Of a stretch of 50,582 nucleotides of DNA, positions 22,415 to 30,361 are shown piece after piece. The notes beneath the pieces were generated by a model. It was not told the origin of the DNA. It made no database searches and saw only the letters and a list, made by a program, of their open reading frames with translations. The position numbers and the translations under genes were made by a program. Origin of the DNA: a virus; the IMG/VR virus record IMGVR_UViG_3300044718_000018, positions 1-50,582 of that record. The stretch is one strand, 5' to 3'. The stretch's first letter is position 1. Each line of letters begins with the position of its first letter.

Positions 22415-23086
22415 TTATTTCCTCACGCTGATTAGCTGCACTTCTTTGCACTCATAAAGCTGGTAATAGAAGTTGGAAAACTCAATTCCTTCACGCGTCC
22501 CGCTGGAGGCTGAAGAGTTGCTGCGGGCTGTGCCCAGATCGAAGCGGACACGATGCAGAAAAGTAAAATCTGCTGTGATGGCTGCGTTCAAAGCTGGTGC
22601 CACGGTGAAGGTAACGAGCCCCAGAGAAACGGTGTAATCCGTGGTTGGAGTTTTCTTTACCCCTGCCACATAGACCGTTACGCCCGCTGGATTCTGGCAT
22701 GCTTCCAGAAAGCCGCCGAAGTTACGAACAAGTTGAAAGTTGAGCGTAACGCCGTCGCCTATCCCTATCGGCTGGCCTGAAAAAACAGAGTCCTCTAAGC
22801 GTTGCGTGAGGTCGCTTTCATTCAAAAGGAAATCATCAAACTGTCCACCGCGCGAAAGGAAAAAGCCGACAAGCTGCTCCAGTGGAGTAGAGCCTGTATC
22901 ATCTCGAAACCGGGGATCATTTAAAAGGTATTCGTAAGTGAGAGTAAATTCCCAGATGGGATTCTGAAAGTTCTGGATTCTCACCTCGCGTCCGGCAAGC
23001 GAGATTTGAATATCGGTTGAGAGCGTAGGATTCTTAACCACTTCCCATCCCAGGCCACGAATTTTGGGGAAGAGAATATTGCTCAC
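22415..23086 (-). CDS. DUF2460 distal tail protein (223 aa)
   Basis: FPKIRGLGWEVVKNPTLSTD, then WEFTLTYEYL, GGQFDDFLLNE, DGVTLNFQLVR and the C-terminal RVRFDLGTARSNSSASSG are the DUF2460 signature. In gene transfer agents this is the distal tail protein (Dit-like), forming the hub ring under the tube. ATGA-type overlap with the tape measure. Confidence 0.85.
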   Translation of the reverse strand: MSNILFPKIRGLGWEVVKNPTLSTDIQISLAGREVRIQNFQNPIWEFTLTYEYLLNDPRFRDDTGSTPLEQLVGFFLSRGGQFDDFLLNESDLTQRLEDSVFSGQPIGIGDGVTLNFQLVRNFGGFLEACQNPAGVTVYVAGVKKTPTTDYTVSLGLVTFTVAPALNAAITADFTFLHRVRFDLGTARSNSSASSGTREGIEFSNFYYQLYECKEVQLISVRK

Positions 23087-25254
23087 TGGCCAAAGCCTTT
23101 TTTCTTGAGCACCTTTGCCACCTTATTCCCCAGCATATTGCTGTGCCGATCAATCACACTTTCGAAAGAAGCTGCATCCATAGCCTGAACATTGTGGTGA
23201 ACAACTACGGTTATTCCGCCTCCTGACCCGCTGTAAGCTGCGCCCTGTTTACTGGCTGGAATCACCGTTTCACCTTTGTGAAGATAGGCAAGTCCATCCT
23301 GGGGAACGTAGTTGGTGCCAACGTCGTAAGAGCCCATAGACTCAACAGCGATGAAGGCGGCAGCTGCGATGGGAGCGGCCAGGACAGGGCCAACATATTG
23401 CGATGCCCAATCGAAGGATTTCTTGGCTGCATCATAGGCGGCACGCATGCCGCTTTTTGCATAGTACGCAGCATCCACAGCCTCTTTTGTGGCTGCATGC
23501 GCAATCATCTCAACCAACTGGCGCGCCAGCGATGCGATAAATTTAGCGGCCATGTTGTCAGCCATTTTTGCCCACGCCTGCCCCATGGTTTCAGTCCCTT
23601 GCAAAATTCCAGTGGCAAAGGTGCTGAACTCAGAAGAGATGCCCTGCACCATTTTTTGATACTGGGCCTGCGTTGCCTTTGTCTGATCCGTTACAGACTT
23701 GGTCGCGACCAGATTCCCCTGGGCAACTATCTTGTCAATCTGCGCCTGAATTTCAGCCTTCTTCTTTACGTCGCCATCCCAGAGCGCAAAACGCAACTGC
23801 TGATAACTTCTTTCTATAGCCAGTTCTGTTTCTTTGGCACCAGCAATCAATTTAACTTCCTGCTGCTGGGTGATCTGGCCCCTTTCAAAGCGTTGCTCGA
23901 TTAACTGAATCTGAATATCGCTATTTGTTTTGGCGGTAGCAATCTGCCCCTTATAACTTTCGTCCCACGCCTCAAGCTGTTTTTCGCTGCCTTTGAGCGC
24001 GGCTTGGTTCTGTTTCTCGATGTCGGCAATTGCTTCTTTGCTGGCACGGTCCGCCGCTTCCGTCTGGGCCTTCTCTCCGGATTCAGCTTCCTTGCGGATG
24101 GCCTGACCAGCCTGGCCTAGAACGTCCTGCAGTTTGCGCAGTTGTTCCGCTGCTGATTCCGCGCCCAGTAAATCGGAATGCTTAGCAAGTTCGGCTTGAG
24201 TTTTGCCGAAATTGGTCAGCATGATCTGAAGGCTGCGAAGCGTTTGATCTCGCTTGTCGTATTCGTTATTTACGTTCTTGAGCTGGGCTTCTAGCCCCTT
24301 TTCTTCCTCCTTTAGATAGGACGTTTGCTTCGCAGCGTTTTTGTCCGCATCAATAAACCCTTGGATCGCGCTGGCCTTTGTCTGCTGTGTTTTGGTATTG
24401 GCAGCAATCTGGTCATTCAAATATTTCTGGTAAGCTGCCACCTGCGTATTCAGTTCAGCCTGAAATTCCGCAGTCTGTCCTTTATTGTTCTGCGCCTGCG
24501 CAAGACGAAGTTTGGTCAAGGTTTCATCGACCTGCCCCTGATACTCTTTTACCTTGCTGAGGATGTCATTGATTCCAGAATCGCCAAACAGCAGCTTATT
24601 AAAAAGCCCCTGCTCCTGACTGGTAAGGAGTTCGTTTTCTTTTCCAATGGCATCCTGAAATGACTTGATCAGCTCTTCTACGGCACGCTTGCCTTCCATC
24701 GCGGCAATTGCAACGCCATTCTGGGCTGGTTTGCGCTCCAGGGTGCTGATATGATCCTGCAGTTTGAGATTACTGATCTGTACAGATTCAGCTTGTTTAT
24801 CGAACGAGAGGGAGAGGTCGAGGCTTTCACGAACGGCCTTAGCCATCTTCTCGCTGTGTGAATCCATCTTTTCCCCGGCCTTAAAGATGGAATCAGCAAA
24901 AGAGATGATGGCCACAACAGGAAAAGCAAGAGAGAATGCAGCGCCAAGTAAAGGCAATTCAGCCAGCCAGCGCGCAACATGACGGTTGACGGCAATGCCA
25001 GTGTCTTCAAATGCCAGCTTTAAGCCCCCTACGGCCTCGCTAGAGCGGCCAACATGGGCACGCGTGGAATCTTCAAGTTCAGCAAGTCGCACTTCTAGCG
25101 CGGAAATCTGGGCAGACGTATCGGCTTGCAACTTTGCAAAAGCACCAGTTATGTCCGCAAGGGCCTTTTCGGTAGCTGCCGCTGCCGCGTCCATCGCGGT
25201 TTTTAATTGTGAACCGTCAAAAACCGCTCCGACTTGTATCAGATTATCTGGCAT
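23083..25254 (-). CDS. Tape measure protein (723 aa)
   Basis: Long coiled-coil protein with one hydrophobic patch near residues 90-120 (LPLLGAAFSLAFPVVAIISF) and a C-terminal Ala/Gly-rich region with hydrophobic turns (AQYVGPVLAAPIAAAAFIAV type). It follows the tail chaperones and precedes the distal-tail genes, the standard location. It sets tail length and probably helps DNA entry. At 723 residues a tail of roughly 100 nm would be expected by the usual 1.5 Angstrom per residue rule. Confidence 0.85.
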   Translation of the reverse strand: MPDNLIQVGAVFDGSQLKTAMDAAAAATEKALADITGAFAKLQADTSAQISALEVRLAELEDSTRAHVGRSSEAVGGLKLAFEDTGIAVNRHVARWLAELPLLGAAFSLAFPVVAIISFADSIFKAGEKMDSHSEKMAKAVRESLDLSLSFDKQAESVQISNLKLQDHISTLERKPAQNGVAIAAMEGKRAVEELIKSFQDAIGKENELLTSQEQGLFNKLLFGDSGINDILSKVKEYQGQVDETLTKLRLAQAQNNKGQTAEFQAELNTQVAAYQKYLNDQIAANTKTQQTKASAIQGFIDADKNAAKQTSYLKEEEKGLEAQLKNVNNEYDKRDQTLRSLQIMLTNFGKTQAELAKHSDLLGAESAAEQLRKLQDVLGQAGQAIRKEAESGEKAQTEAADRASKEAIADIEKQNQAALKGSEKQLEAWDESYKGQIATAKTNSDIQIQLIEQRFERGQITQQQEVKLIAGAKETELAIERSYQQLRFALWDGDVKKKAEIQAQIDKIVAQGNLVATKSVTDQTKATQAQYQKMVQGISSEFSTFATGILQGTETMGQAWAKMADNMAAKFIASLARQLVEMIAHAATKEAVDAAYYAKSGMRAAYDAAKKSFDWASQYVGPVLAAPIAAAAFIAVESMGSYDVGTNYVPQDGLAYLHKGETVIPASKQGAAYSGSGGGITVVVHHNVQAMDAASFESVIDRHSNMLGNKVAKVLKKKGFGQ

Positions 25255-25256
25255 TT

Positions 25257-25577
25257 TTATTTGTCTCTGTACACTGCTGGCAACGGTCCGCGCACTGAGC
25301 CGCCAAGGGCCATGACTTCACTGCGGAGTTCATCTGCCATGTTGGGCTGTTCAATTGATTTTCTTTTTTTACTGCGTTGCGGCTTCATGTGGACCGCCGC
25401 GAGAATGATATGTGCAGGCGGGTGATCGGCAAGATACTCCATCAGTTCGTTTACATCCCAGAGAGTGAGCGCGTCTACCTCTCTGGGCGTGTAATGAAAT
25501 GAGGCGGCGAGGTGGCCATAGAGGAAAGAAAACTCTATGCCGTCGCCGCTGGTGCTTCCCCCGGCGTGGCCTTTTTG
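25257..25577 (-). CDS. Tail assembly chaperone extension, made by -1 frameshift
   Basis: In the -1 frame the stretch after 25571 is open for 104 residues (EFSFLYGHLAASFHYTPREV, then LTLWDVNELMEYLADHPPAH) and has no start of its own near the beginning. Joined to the first 92 residues of the upstream gene it would give a fusion of about 196 residues, the counterpart of lambda gpGT, which binds tape measure and tail-tube protein. Stop at 25257-25259, two bases before the tape measure. Confidence 0.7.
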   Translation of the reverse strand, partial: QKGHAGGSTSGDGIEFSFLYGHLAASFHYTPREVDALTLWDVNELMEYLADHPPAHIILAAVHMKPQRSKKRKSIEQPNMADELRSEVMALGGSVRGPLPAVYRDK

Positions 25578-25846
25578 ATCCCAGAAATTTCAATAATCGC
25601 CCCGAAGCATGCAGTAAAATCTTCACTGTCAATGCCGTTTTCAAGCTGCTCTGATGTCATGTCCTGATGAACCTTGCGAACACTGCAAAGGACTATTGGC
25701 AAATATTTGAGGATTGCGCCAACGCCCATATTCTCATCTGGTGGAGTTTCTTTAAAGAGCGCGTCGAGTTGTCGGAGTTCGCCCAGATTGAGCGATGTAA
25801 AGGTAAGGTCGCCCATAGAAGTTTTGACGGTTTGCTGTTTCTTCAT
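25535..25846 (-). CDS. Tail assembly chaperone (lambda gpG-like), 103 aa
   Basis: MKKQQTVKTSMGDLTFTSLN followed by helices (ELRQLDALFKETPP; DSEDFTACFGAIIEISGIKK) fits the small tail chaperone just downstream of the tail-tube gene. Good ribosome site (AAGGAGGCAATAAA). A -1 frameshift at codons 91-92 would extend it. Confidence 0.75.
   Translation of the reverse strand: MKKQQTVKTSMGDLTFTSLNLGELRQLDALFKETPPDENMGVGAILKYLPIVLCSVRKVHQDMTSEQLENGIDSEDFTACFGAIIEISGIKKATPGEAPAATA
25571..25577 (-). promoter_or_regulatory. Candidate -1 programmed frameshift site
   Basis: C AAA AAG in the zero frame (codons 91-92 of the chaperone). The A-site Lys tRNA can re-pair with AAA after a -1 slip; P-site re-pairing is imperfect. 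The stop of the short frame lies about 36 bases downstream, as in other tail chaperone genes. Confidence 0.6.
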
Positions 25847-25878
25847 TTTATTGCCTCCTTGAATTTTGTGAAGTGGAA

Positions 25879-26631
25879 TTATTCGTTCGAGTAGATGTCG
25901 ATAACCTGGCCGCCAGCATTGGCGAAACAGGAAAAATCAAATTCGGGAATAATGAAGTCTTCCTGCTTGGTGGCAATCGAAAGCTTGGAAGCCACTGCCT
26001 GATACAACAGCACGTTCATCTGTTGCAAGTTGTAATTCGTGGTCAGAAGCGCCTGAAACGTGGGAGCGAAGCCCATGAATTGATTTGTAATATTCAACTG
26101 AGTCCCGGCAGCCGAAAGCGTGTACATGTAACTGATCAGTACCGCCGTGCCTACATCGGTTGCGTTAAAGGTGTAAATACCGGTTGACGTGGCTACTGAA
26201 TACTGACCTACGGCTGGCGCTGAAGCCACCTTAACTAGTGGGATACCGGTAGCCTGGTAAATCACGCCCTGATCTCCGCGAGAATCATTCACAAATACGC
26301 CAGAGCTGGGCGGCGTGATGGTGACTGATGTGGCAACAGTATGCAACTCGTCAACTGCCGTGGCCTTCATGCCGGTGCCCATGGTCTGTCCAAAGAACAG
26401 ATCATTGAGCATCTTCCCATTGATGCGTGCGAACTTTGCTTTTCCGGTGAGTTTGATTTTGCCGCGAGCAACAGCCTCTGGAAACTGCTTCTGGCCATAC
26501 AGTTCCTTGATGTCGCCTGAGATGTCCAGTGAAACATCCTGCAAGGTGCCAAATTTAATGGGCGTTGGATTGGCAGCTGTGTTGCCACTGACCGGAAATC
26601 CAAAGAGTGAACCTGAGCCAAACTCAAACAT
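25879..26631 (-). CDS. Major tail (tube) protein (250 aa)
   Basis: Position between the tail terminator-like gene and the chaperones, and a beta-rich sequence: GTLQDVSLDISGDIKELYGQ, then KIKLTGKAKFARINGKML. Residues 131-170 (VGQYSVATSTGIYTFNATDV) form a beta module similar to one in the tail-tip protein. This protein polymerises into the tail tube. Confidence 0.8.
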   Translation of the reverse strand: MFEFGSGSLFGFPVSGNTAANPTPIKFGTLQDVSLDISGDIKELYGQKQFPEAVARGKIKLTGKAKFARINGKMLNDLFFGQTMGTGMKATAVDELHTVATSVTITPPSSGVFVNDSRGDQGVIYQATGIPLVKVASAPAVGQYSVATSTGIYTFNATDVGTAVLISYMYTLSAAGTQLNITNQFMGFAPTFQALLTTNYNLQQMNVLLYQAVASKLSIATKQEDFIIPEFDFSCFANAGGQVIDIYSNE

Positions 26632-26653
26632 GATGTTTCTCCTGAACTAGAAT

Positions 26654-27103
26654 TTAAGAACCTTGAACCAAAATCACTGGTATTACAGCCATTGCCATTG
26701 CGCCGGCAACGTTTTCCACGATTTCTACCTTGCCATCAATGCGCGCGGTGTAAACCTTGCCGCCGAGCGTCTGCGCAATGCCGCGAGAGACGTTAGGCAG
26801 TGCATTCTCTACCGCATCAAGCAAGGCGTTTAATTCAGTGGACGGCACCACGCCGGGATCTGTTGAGCCCGTTGTGTAGAGAACCAAATCAACCTTGGCA
26901 TCCCACTTGACGGGCAGCCCAGCAATCTTTTGTGTGGTTGTGCTGACTTCACCGGTCTGTACCTGAAAGAGCGCGGGCCGGTCTGGTGGCGCAACCTGAT
27001 CCGGTGGCAACCAGTGGCGGCTGCTGGTTTTTACAGCGGAGCCAAGTGCGGTCTGCCATTGCGTGAACAATGCGGCATAAAGTGTTTCGCGGGGAACGAT
27101 CAT
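26654..27103 (-). CDS. Tail terminator-like / tail completion protein (149 aa)
   Basis: MIVPRETLYAALFTQWQTAL, ALFQVQTGEVSTTTQK, WDAKVDLVLYTTGSTDPGVV and helical PSTELNALLDAVENAL match the alpha/beta pattern of lambda gpU-like proteins preceding the tube gene. It would cap the tail and join it to the head. Confidence 0.65.
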   Translation of the reverse strand: MIVPRETLYAALFTQWQTALGSAVKTSSRHWLPPDQVAPPDRPALFQVQTGEVSTTTQKIAGLPVKWDAKVDLVLYTTGSTDPGVVPSTELNALLDAVENALPNVSRGIAQTLGGKVYTARIDGKVEIVENVAGAMAMAVIPVILVQGS

Positions 27104-27310
27104 TTACATGTACACGTTCGGCGCGAAAGTTCCGCCGGTTAGCCCTGTTCTGTAAACAGGATCGCGCTTCCAGCGCAATACGTTTGCGACAAGCTCACCA
27201 GTTGGCGAGAGGATCACCGTTTTGTTCTGACGTTGCGCAAGGTATGCGACAACCTGTCCACACTCGCCGCGAATTGGCCGTCTCTGCGGCTGCTGAATAA
27301 AACCAATCAT
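27104..27310 (-). CDS. Small head-tail region protein (68 aa)
   Basis: MIGFIQQPQRRPIRGECGQV, then KTVILSPTGELVANVLRWKR. Beta-rich, basic; stop precedes the following start by one base. No family recognised; a head-tail joining role is inferred from position. Confidence 0.55.
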   Translation of the reverse strand: MIGFIQQPQRRPIRGECGQVVAYLAQRQNKTVILSPTGELVANVLRWKRDPVYRTGLTGGTFAPNVYM

Positions 27311-27325
27311 TCCGTGTCTCCCTGC

Positions 27326-27787
27326 CTATGCTGCTATGGCCTTGTCTACTGCTTCCTGAATCGCTGCCATGAGGTCAGGCCGTACATCGTTCAGTGCTGG
27401 CCCAAGGTAAGGCCGTGGCGGGATGTAGGCAGCGTGGTTTCGTCCTGCATAGCCGCCATATTCTTGAATCCGCGCGTAAGGAGTAGCAGCGCCCCAAATC
27501 TGAGTTGCTGTGGTTTCAGTTTCGGAATAGCCCGGCGCAACGGATGCCGTGATTGAACGCGTGAGTGTGCCAGTTCGAGAAAACAAAATGCTGCCGGTAT
27601 TGCGTGCGCCTTTTTTTACCGATTGTCCAGCAGCAAAGTATTTCGTAACGCTGATATTTGCGCCCTTGTAGCCCCATAGCTTGAGAGCCTGCTTTATGTT
27701 GGCGAATATGCGCGGAGAAATAGCTGAGAGATAGAGCACTACTTTCTGATCGCTCTGCTGAACGATGGAGAAGGTTACGCCGCTCAC
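27326..27787 (-). CDS. HK97 gp10-like head-tail protein (153 aa)
   Basis: The C-terminal pattern YARIQEYGGYAGRNHAAYIP then PRPYLGPALNDVRPDL is typical of the gp10/minor-capsid family (GxxYAxxxExG ... PxRPFLxPAL). It acts in the neck between connector and tail. Overlaps the connector gene by 4 bases. Confidence 0.75.
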   Translation of the reverse strand: MSGVTFSIVQQSDQKVVLYLSAISPRIFANIKQALKLWGYKGANISVTKYFAAGQSVKKGARNTGSILFSRTGTLTRSITASVAPGYSETETTATQIWGAATPYARIQEYGGYAGRNHAAYIPPRPYLGPALNDVRPDLMAAIQEAVDKAIAA

Positions 27788-28353
27788 AGAGCCAATCTCC
27801 GATACTGGTTAAAGACATTCAGGCTTCGCTTTGGTACATCGCTCATATCGAAACTCACCGTTACCTGTCCGCCCATAGAATTTGATTTCTCGCCAATGTG
27901 ACCGCGCTGGCGATAGGCCAGAGCAAACGATTCGATGGCCGCCTGCTTCAAGTCCAGCGGTACAGATGTGTAGCCAGCCGTGTAAGTCAGGACAATGTTT
28001 TGCAGGCCGCGATTAAAGCGGAAGCCGCGCAACATGACACGGCGCTTATCAAAAAGAAATCCTGGCACAAAAGGAGCAGACGAAACGGGTAACGATGCGC
28101 CATCAACAGAGACGGCGGTTACAGAGATAATCGGATAAAAGTGAGGCAACAGCCGGTCCGCGCCATTACCGTCATAGGTTTCAGTCAGATCGCCAATAGC
28201 GTCGGCCAGAATGTGAGCGCGGCTCAGGTATTGCAGAATCTGCGCACTGCCGTTGGTAATCAAGCCCTGAAGCGCAGCATCCGTATTAGTCAGGCCGGGA
28301 AGCCATGCTTGTAAGTCCGCAACTGTACAGAAATCATCAGGACCAGTGGCCAT
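27784..28353 (-). CDS. Head-tail connector, gp6-like (189 aa)
   Basis: Helices with CTVADLQAWLPGLTNTDAAL and ITNGSAQILQYLSRAHILAD, then TETYDGNGADRLLPHFYPII and a beta arm LQNIVLTYTAGYTSVPLDLK match the HK97 gp6-like adaptor family. It forms the ring under the portal. Confidence 0.75.
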   Translation of the reverse strand: MATGPDDFCTVADLQAWLPGLTNTDAALQGLITNGSAQILQYLSRAHILADAIGDLTETYDGNGADRLLPHFYPIISVTAVSVDGASLPVSSAPFVPGFLFDKRRVMLRGFRFNRGLQNIVLTYTAGYTSVPLDLKQAAIESFALAYRQRGHIGEKSNSMGGQVTVSFDMSDVPKRSLNVFNQYRRLAL

Positions 28354-28394
28354 CGGTCAACCTTTCCGGTATGTTGAGGGATCAAAATAAACAT

Positions 28395-28464
28395 GCGGGG
28401 CGCAATGAAGGAGGGACATTGCAGCCCCGCGATTCAGCAGTCTCCGGGCTGGAAAGCTGCTGAA
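28395..28464 (-). terminator. Two hairpins after the capsid gene, probable partial terminator
   Basis: First hairpin on the minus strand: TTCAGCAG/CTGCTGAA (28433-28440 with 28457-28464), four bases after the capsid stop. Second: GCGGGGC-GCAATG with CATTGC-A-GCCCCGC (28395-28407 with 28417-28430), a 12-13 bp stem with one bulge, followed by ATGTTTATTTT. This could damp transcription so capsid is made in excess over neck and tail proteins. Confidence 0.65.
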
Positions 28465-28467
28465 GAC

Positions 28468-29931
28468 TTACCCGTTAAGTACGTTTTGGATCAATCCGCA
28501 GGCAAACGGCGCGCGGCAGACCAGGACTTCATCGGCATACACGCCATAGACGTACTGGCGTGAGACGATGGGCCATTCGATCTGGTAATAATCGCGCCGG
28601 CACTGGATGTAATTCACCTTATCCACGCCAGACAGCGGGTAAGGAATCTCATCCGTGGTGAAGAGGATTGTTCCGGCAACCTGGTTGGGATGGATGTTGA
28701 GGCTCAAGTACTGCTGGGTGTACTTGTTCCAGTATTTGGCAGTGGAGGTGCCGCCCATGATTTGCGGAGTAGGCCCGTTGCCGCCGATTTCCTGCACAAA
28801 GCGGAACAGGGGAACGCCGCCATTGTTGACAATCTTCTTATTGATGTTCTGGGCTTCCTGCGAGTTCACCCAGATATCGGTTGGGCTGAGGCGTTTGAGA
28901 TCCCAGAAGGATTGCAGCGCAGCGTCAATTTCCTTAACTCCGTTTGCGCCATCTGACGTGAGCGCAGCGCCATCCAGCGATTTGATGTAAGCGCCGGAGC
29001 CGGACTTTGCAGCCTGGCTGGCGAATCCATCAAAGATGGTGTTATTGGTGGAGTGATCGCTGGAGATGGCAGCAGCGTTTGCGGCCTGTGATCCAGTTGG
29101 GTTGGCCAAGAAAGTCTGAGTGTTGACCGTGGTGATGGAGTGAAGCAATGCTGTACCGGCGGCATTGCCGATATACCACGCATAAGCCACAGCGCCGGGA
29201 ACAGAGGCGACAGTAGCAGACACGCCAAGGTTTGAGCCCGTGGTGGTTACGGCGTTTGAGCCAGCGCTTACCTGAGATGAACCGCCGCCATAGGTCAAGC
29301 TGGTGCCATCAATGTTGGCGCGCGTCACGGAACCTGGTACGCCACCAGCAACAGTTGCGTTGAGGAACCCGCGCGCGGTCAAGGCTACGCACCACACCTG
29401 AGTTGCCTGTGCGGTAAGAGCGCCCTGACTGGTAAGAAGGGTGGCAACGGGAGTGGGGCAGGTTCCGAAAGCAACAGAAGCATTGCCGTTCAGAATGATG
29501 CCTTCCTCGCCAATCATTACAGAGCGCAGCAGCGAAGTTGAAAGAGTCGCCTTATTATCGAACTCCTGACCGCCAGACCAAACGGCCTCCCAGTCGATTG
29601 AACCTTCAAGGCCGATTCCTGCGTATGCAGCCAGAAAATCTGCCTCAGTGATCTGGACTTCAGCGGAGCGCCGTCCGCCAGCCACGCCGATATCAAGATT
29701 GGTTGTGTTAACGCCGGTGACTGCTTTCCAGCGGGTTGCCGTGTCGCCACGGTCACTCAGCACGCGCGAAAGTTTATTGCGCAGTGGCGTGAGAACGGGG
29801 TAAAGCTGCAATGCCGGGCCGCGAAGATCGAAGGCATTAAAGGCGTTGCCAGGTGTGGTCTGGGTAATGGTGGTCTTTGCCAGTGACCGTTTGAGCAATT
29901 CTTCTGTCTGTTGTGTGAGGTCGCCAAACAT
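28468..29931 (-). CDS. Major capsid protein with Ig-like insertion (487 aa)
   Basis: Follows the protease/scaffold gene. N-terminal arm MFGDLTQQTEELLKRSLAKT, then RWKAVTGVNTTNLDIGVAGG and FLAAYAGIGLEGSIDWEAVW of a HK97-fold core; the C-terminal half has FWDLKRLSPTDIWVNSQEAQ and the end YADEVLVCRAPFACGLIQNV. Residues ~160-278 form an Ser/Thr/Val-rich beta insertion (VSATVASVPGAVAYAWYIGN) like the Ig-like domains displayed on some capsids. AAGGA precedes ATG 29931. Confidence 0.8.
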   Translation of the reverse strand: MFGDLTQQTEELLKRSLAKTTITQTTPGNAFNAFDLRGPALQLYPVLTPLRNKLSRVLSDRGDTATRWKAVTGVNTTNLDIGVAGGRRSAEVQITEADFLAAYAGIGLEGSIDWEAVWSGGQEFDNKATLSTSLLRSVMIGEEGIILNGNASVAFGTCPTPVATLLTSQGALTAQATQVWCVALTARGFLNATVAGGVPGSVTRANIDGTSLTYGGGSSQVSAGSNAVTTTGSNLGVSATVASVPGAVAYAWYIGNAAGTALLHSITTVNTQTFLANPTGSQAANAAAISSDHSTNNTIFDGFASQAAKSGSGAYIKSLDGAALTSDGANGVKEIDAALQSFWDLKRLSPTDIWVNSQEAQNINKKIVNNGGVPLFRFVQEIGGNGPTPQIMGGTSTAKYWNKYTQQYLSLNIHPNQVAGTILFTTDEIPYPLSGVDKVNYIQCRRDYYQIEWPIVSRQYVYGVYADEVLVCRAPFACGLIQNVLNG

Positions 29932-29998
29932 GGTGGTGCGTATCCTTCTCAGCCCGGAGAAAAATATTGGTTAATGGTTTATTTGTGGGGTTTCGATC

Positions 29999-30361
29999 TT
30001 AAGCGTACTGGCGCGGGTTCTGCGGAGTCTGCAAGGCGGTTTTCATGGCCGTATGCGCGTCTTTCGCCTCGGCCTCTTTGTTGACCACAGTGTCATCGCG
30101 CTTGAAAACGGTTGGATTCAGGTCAGTGCGTGCCACACGCTGCTCTGAGCTGTCTGCCTTGGGTGCCAGCGTTTCCAAAAGCTTCAGGATGTTGCCCAGC
30201 GTTTTACCGATTTCGCCGTTGTTTTTTTCGGTTTCGGCTTTCAACTCGGTCATTGACGCTTGCACCGCAGTGACCGTCTTTTCCACTTCCGCGAATTTCG
30301 AGAGCGTGGAAGCGGAATCGGCGGCTGCCTTTTCCAATTGCTTTACTTGAGTTTCATTCAT
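29999..30361 (-). CDS. Nested scaffold protein from internal start (120 aa)
   Basis: In-frame ATG 30361 is preceded by GGAGAGCAAC, a proper ribosome site. The product would be exactly the coiled-coil end of the protease polypeptide (MNETQVKQLEKAAADSASTL ... MKTALQTPQNPRQYA). This mirrors lambda C/Nu3 nested organisation. Shown by sequence position only. Confidence 0.6.
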   Translation of the reverse strand: MNETQVKQLEKAAADSASTLSKFAEVEKTVTAVQASMTELKAETEKNNGEIGKTLGNILKLLETLAPKADSSEQRVARTDLNPTVFKRDDTVVNKEAEAKDAHTAMKTALQTPQNPRQYA

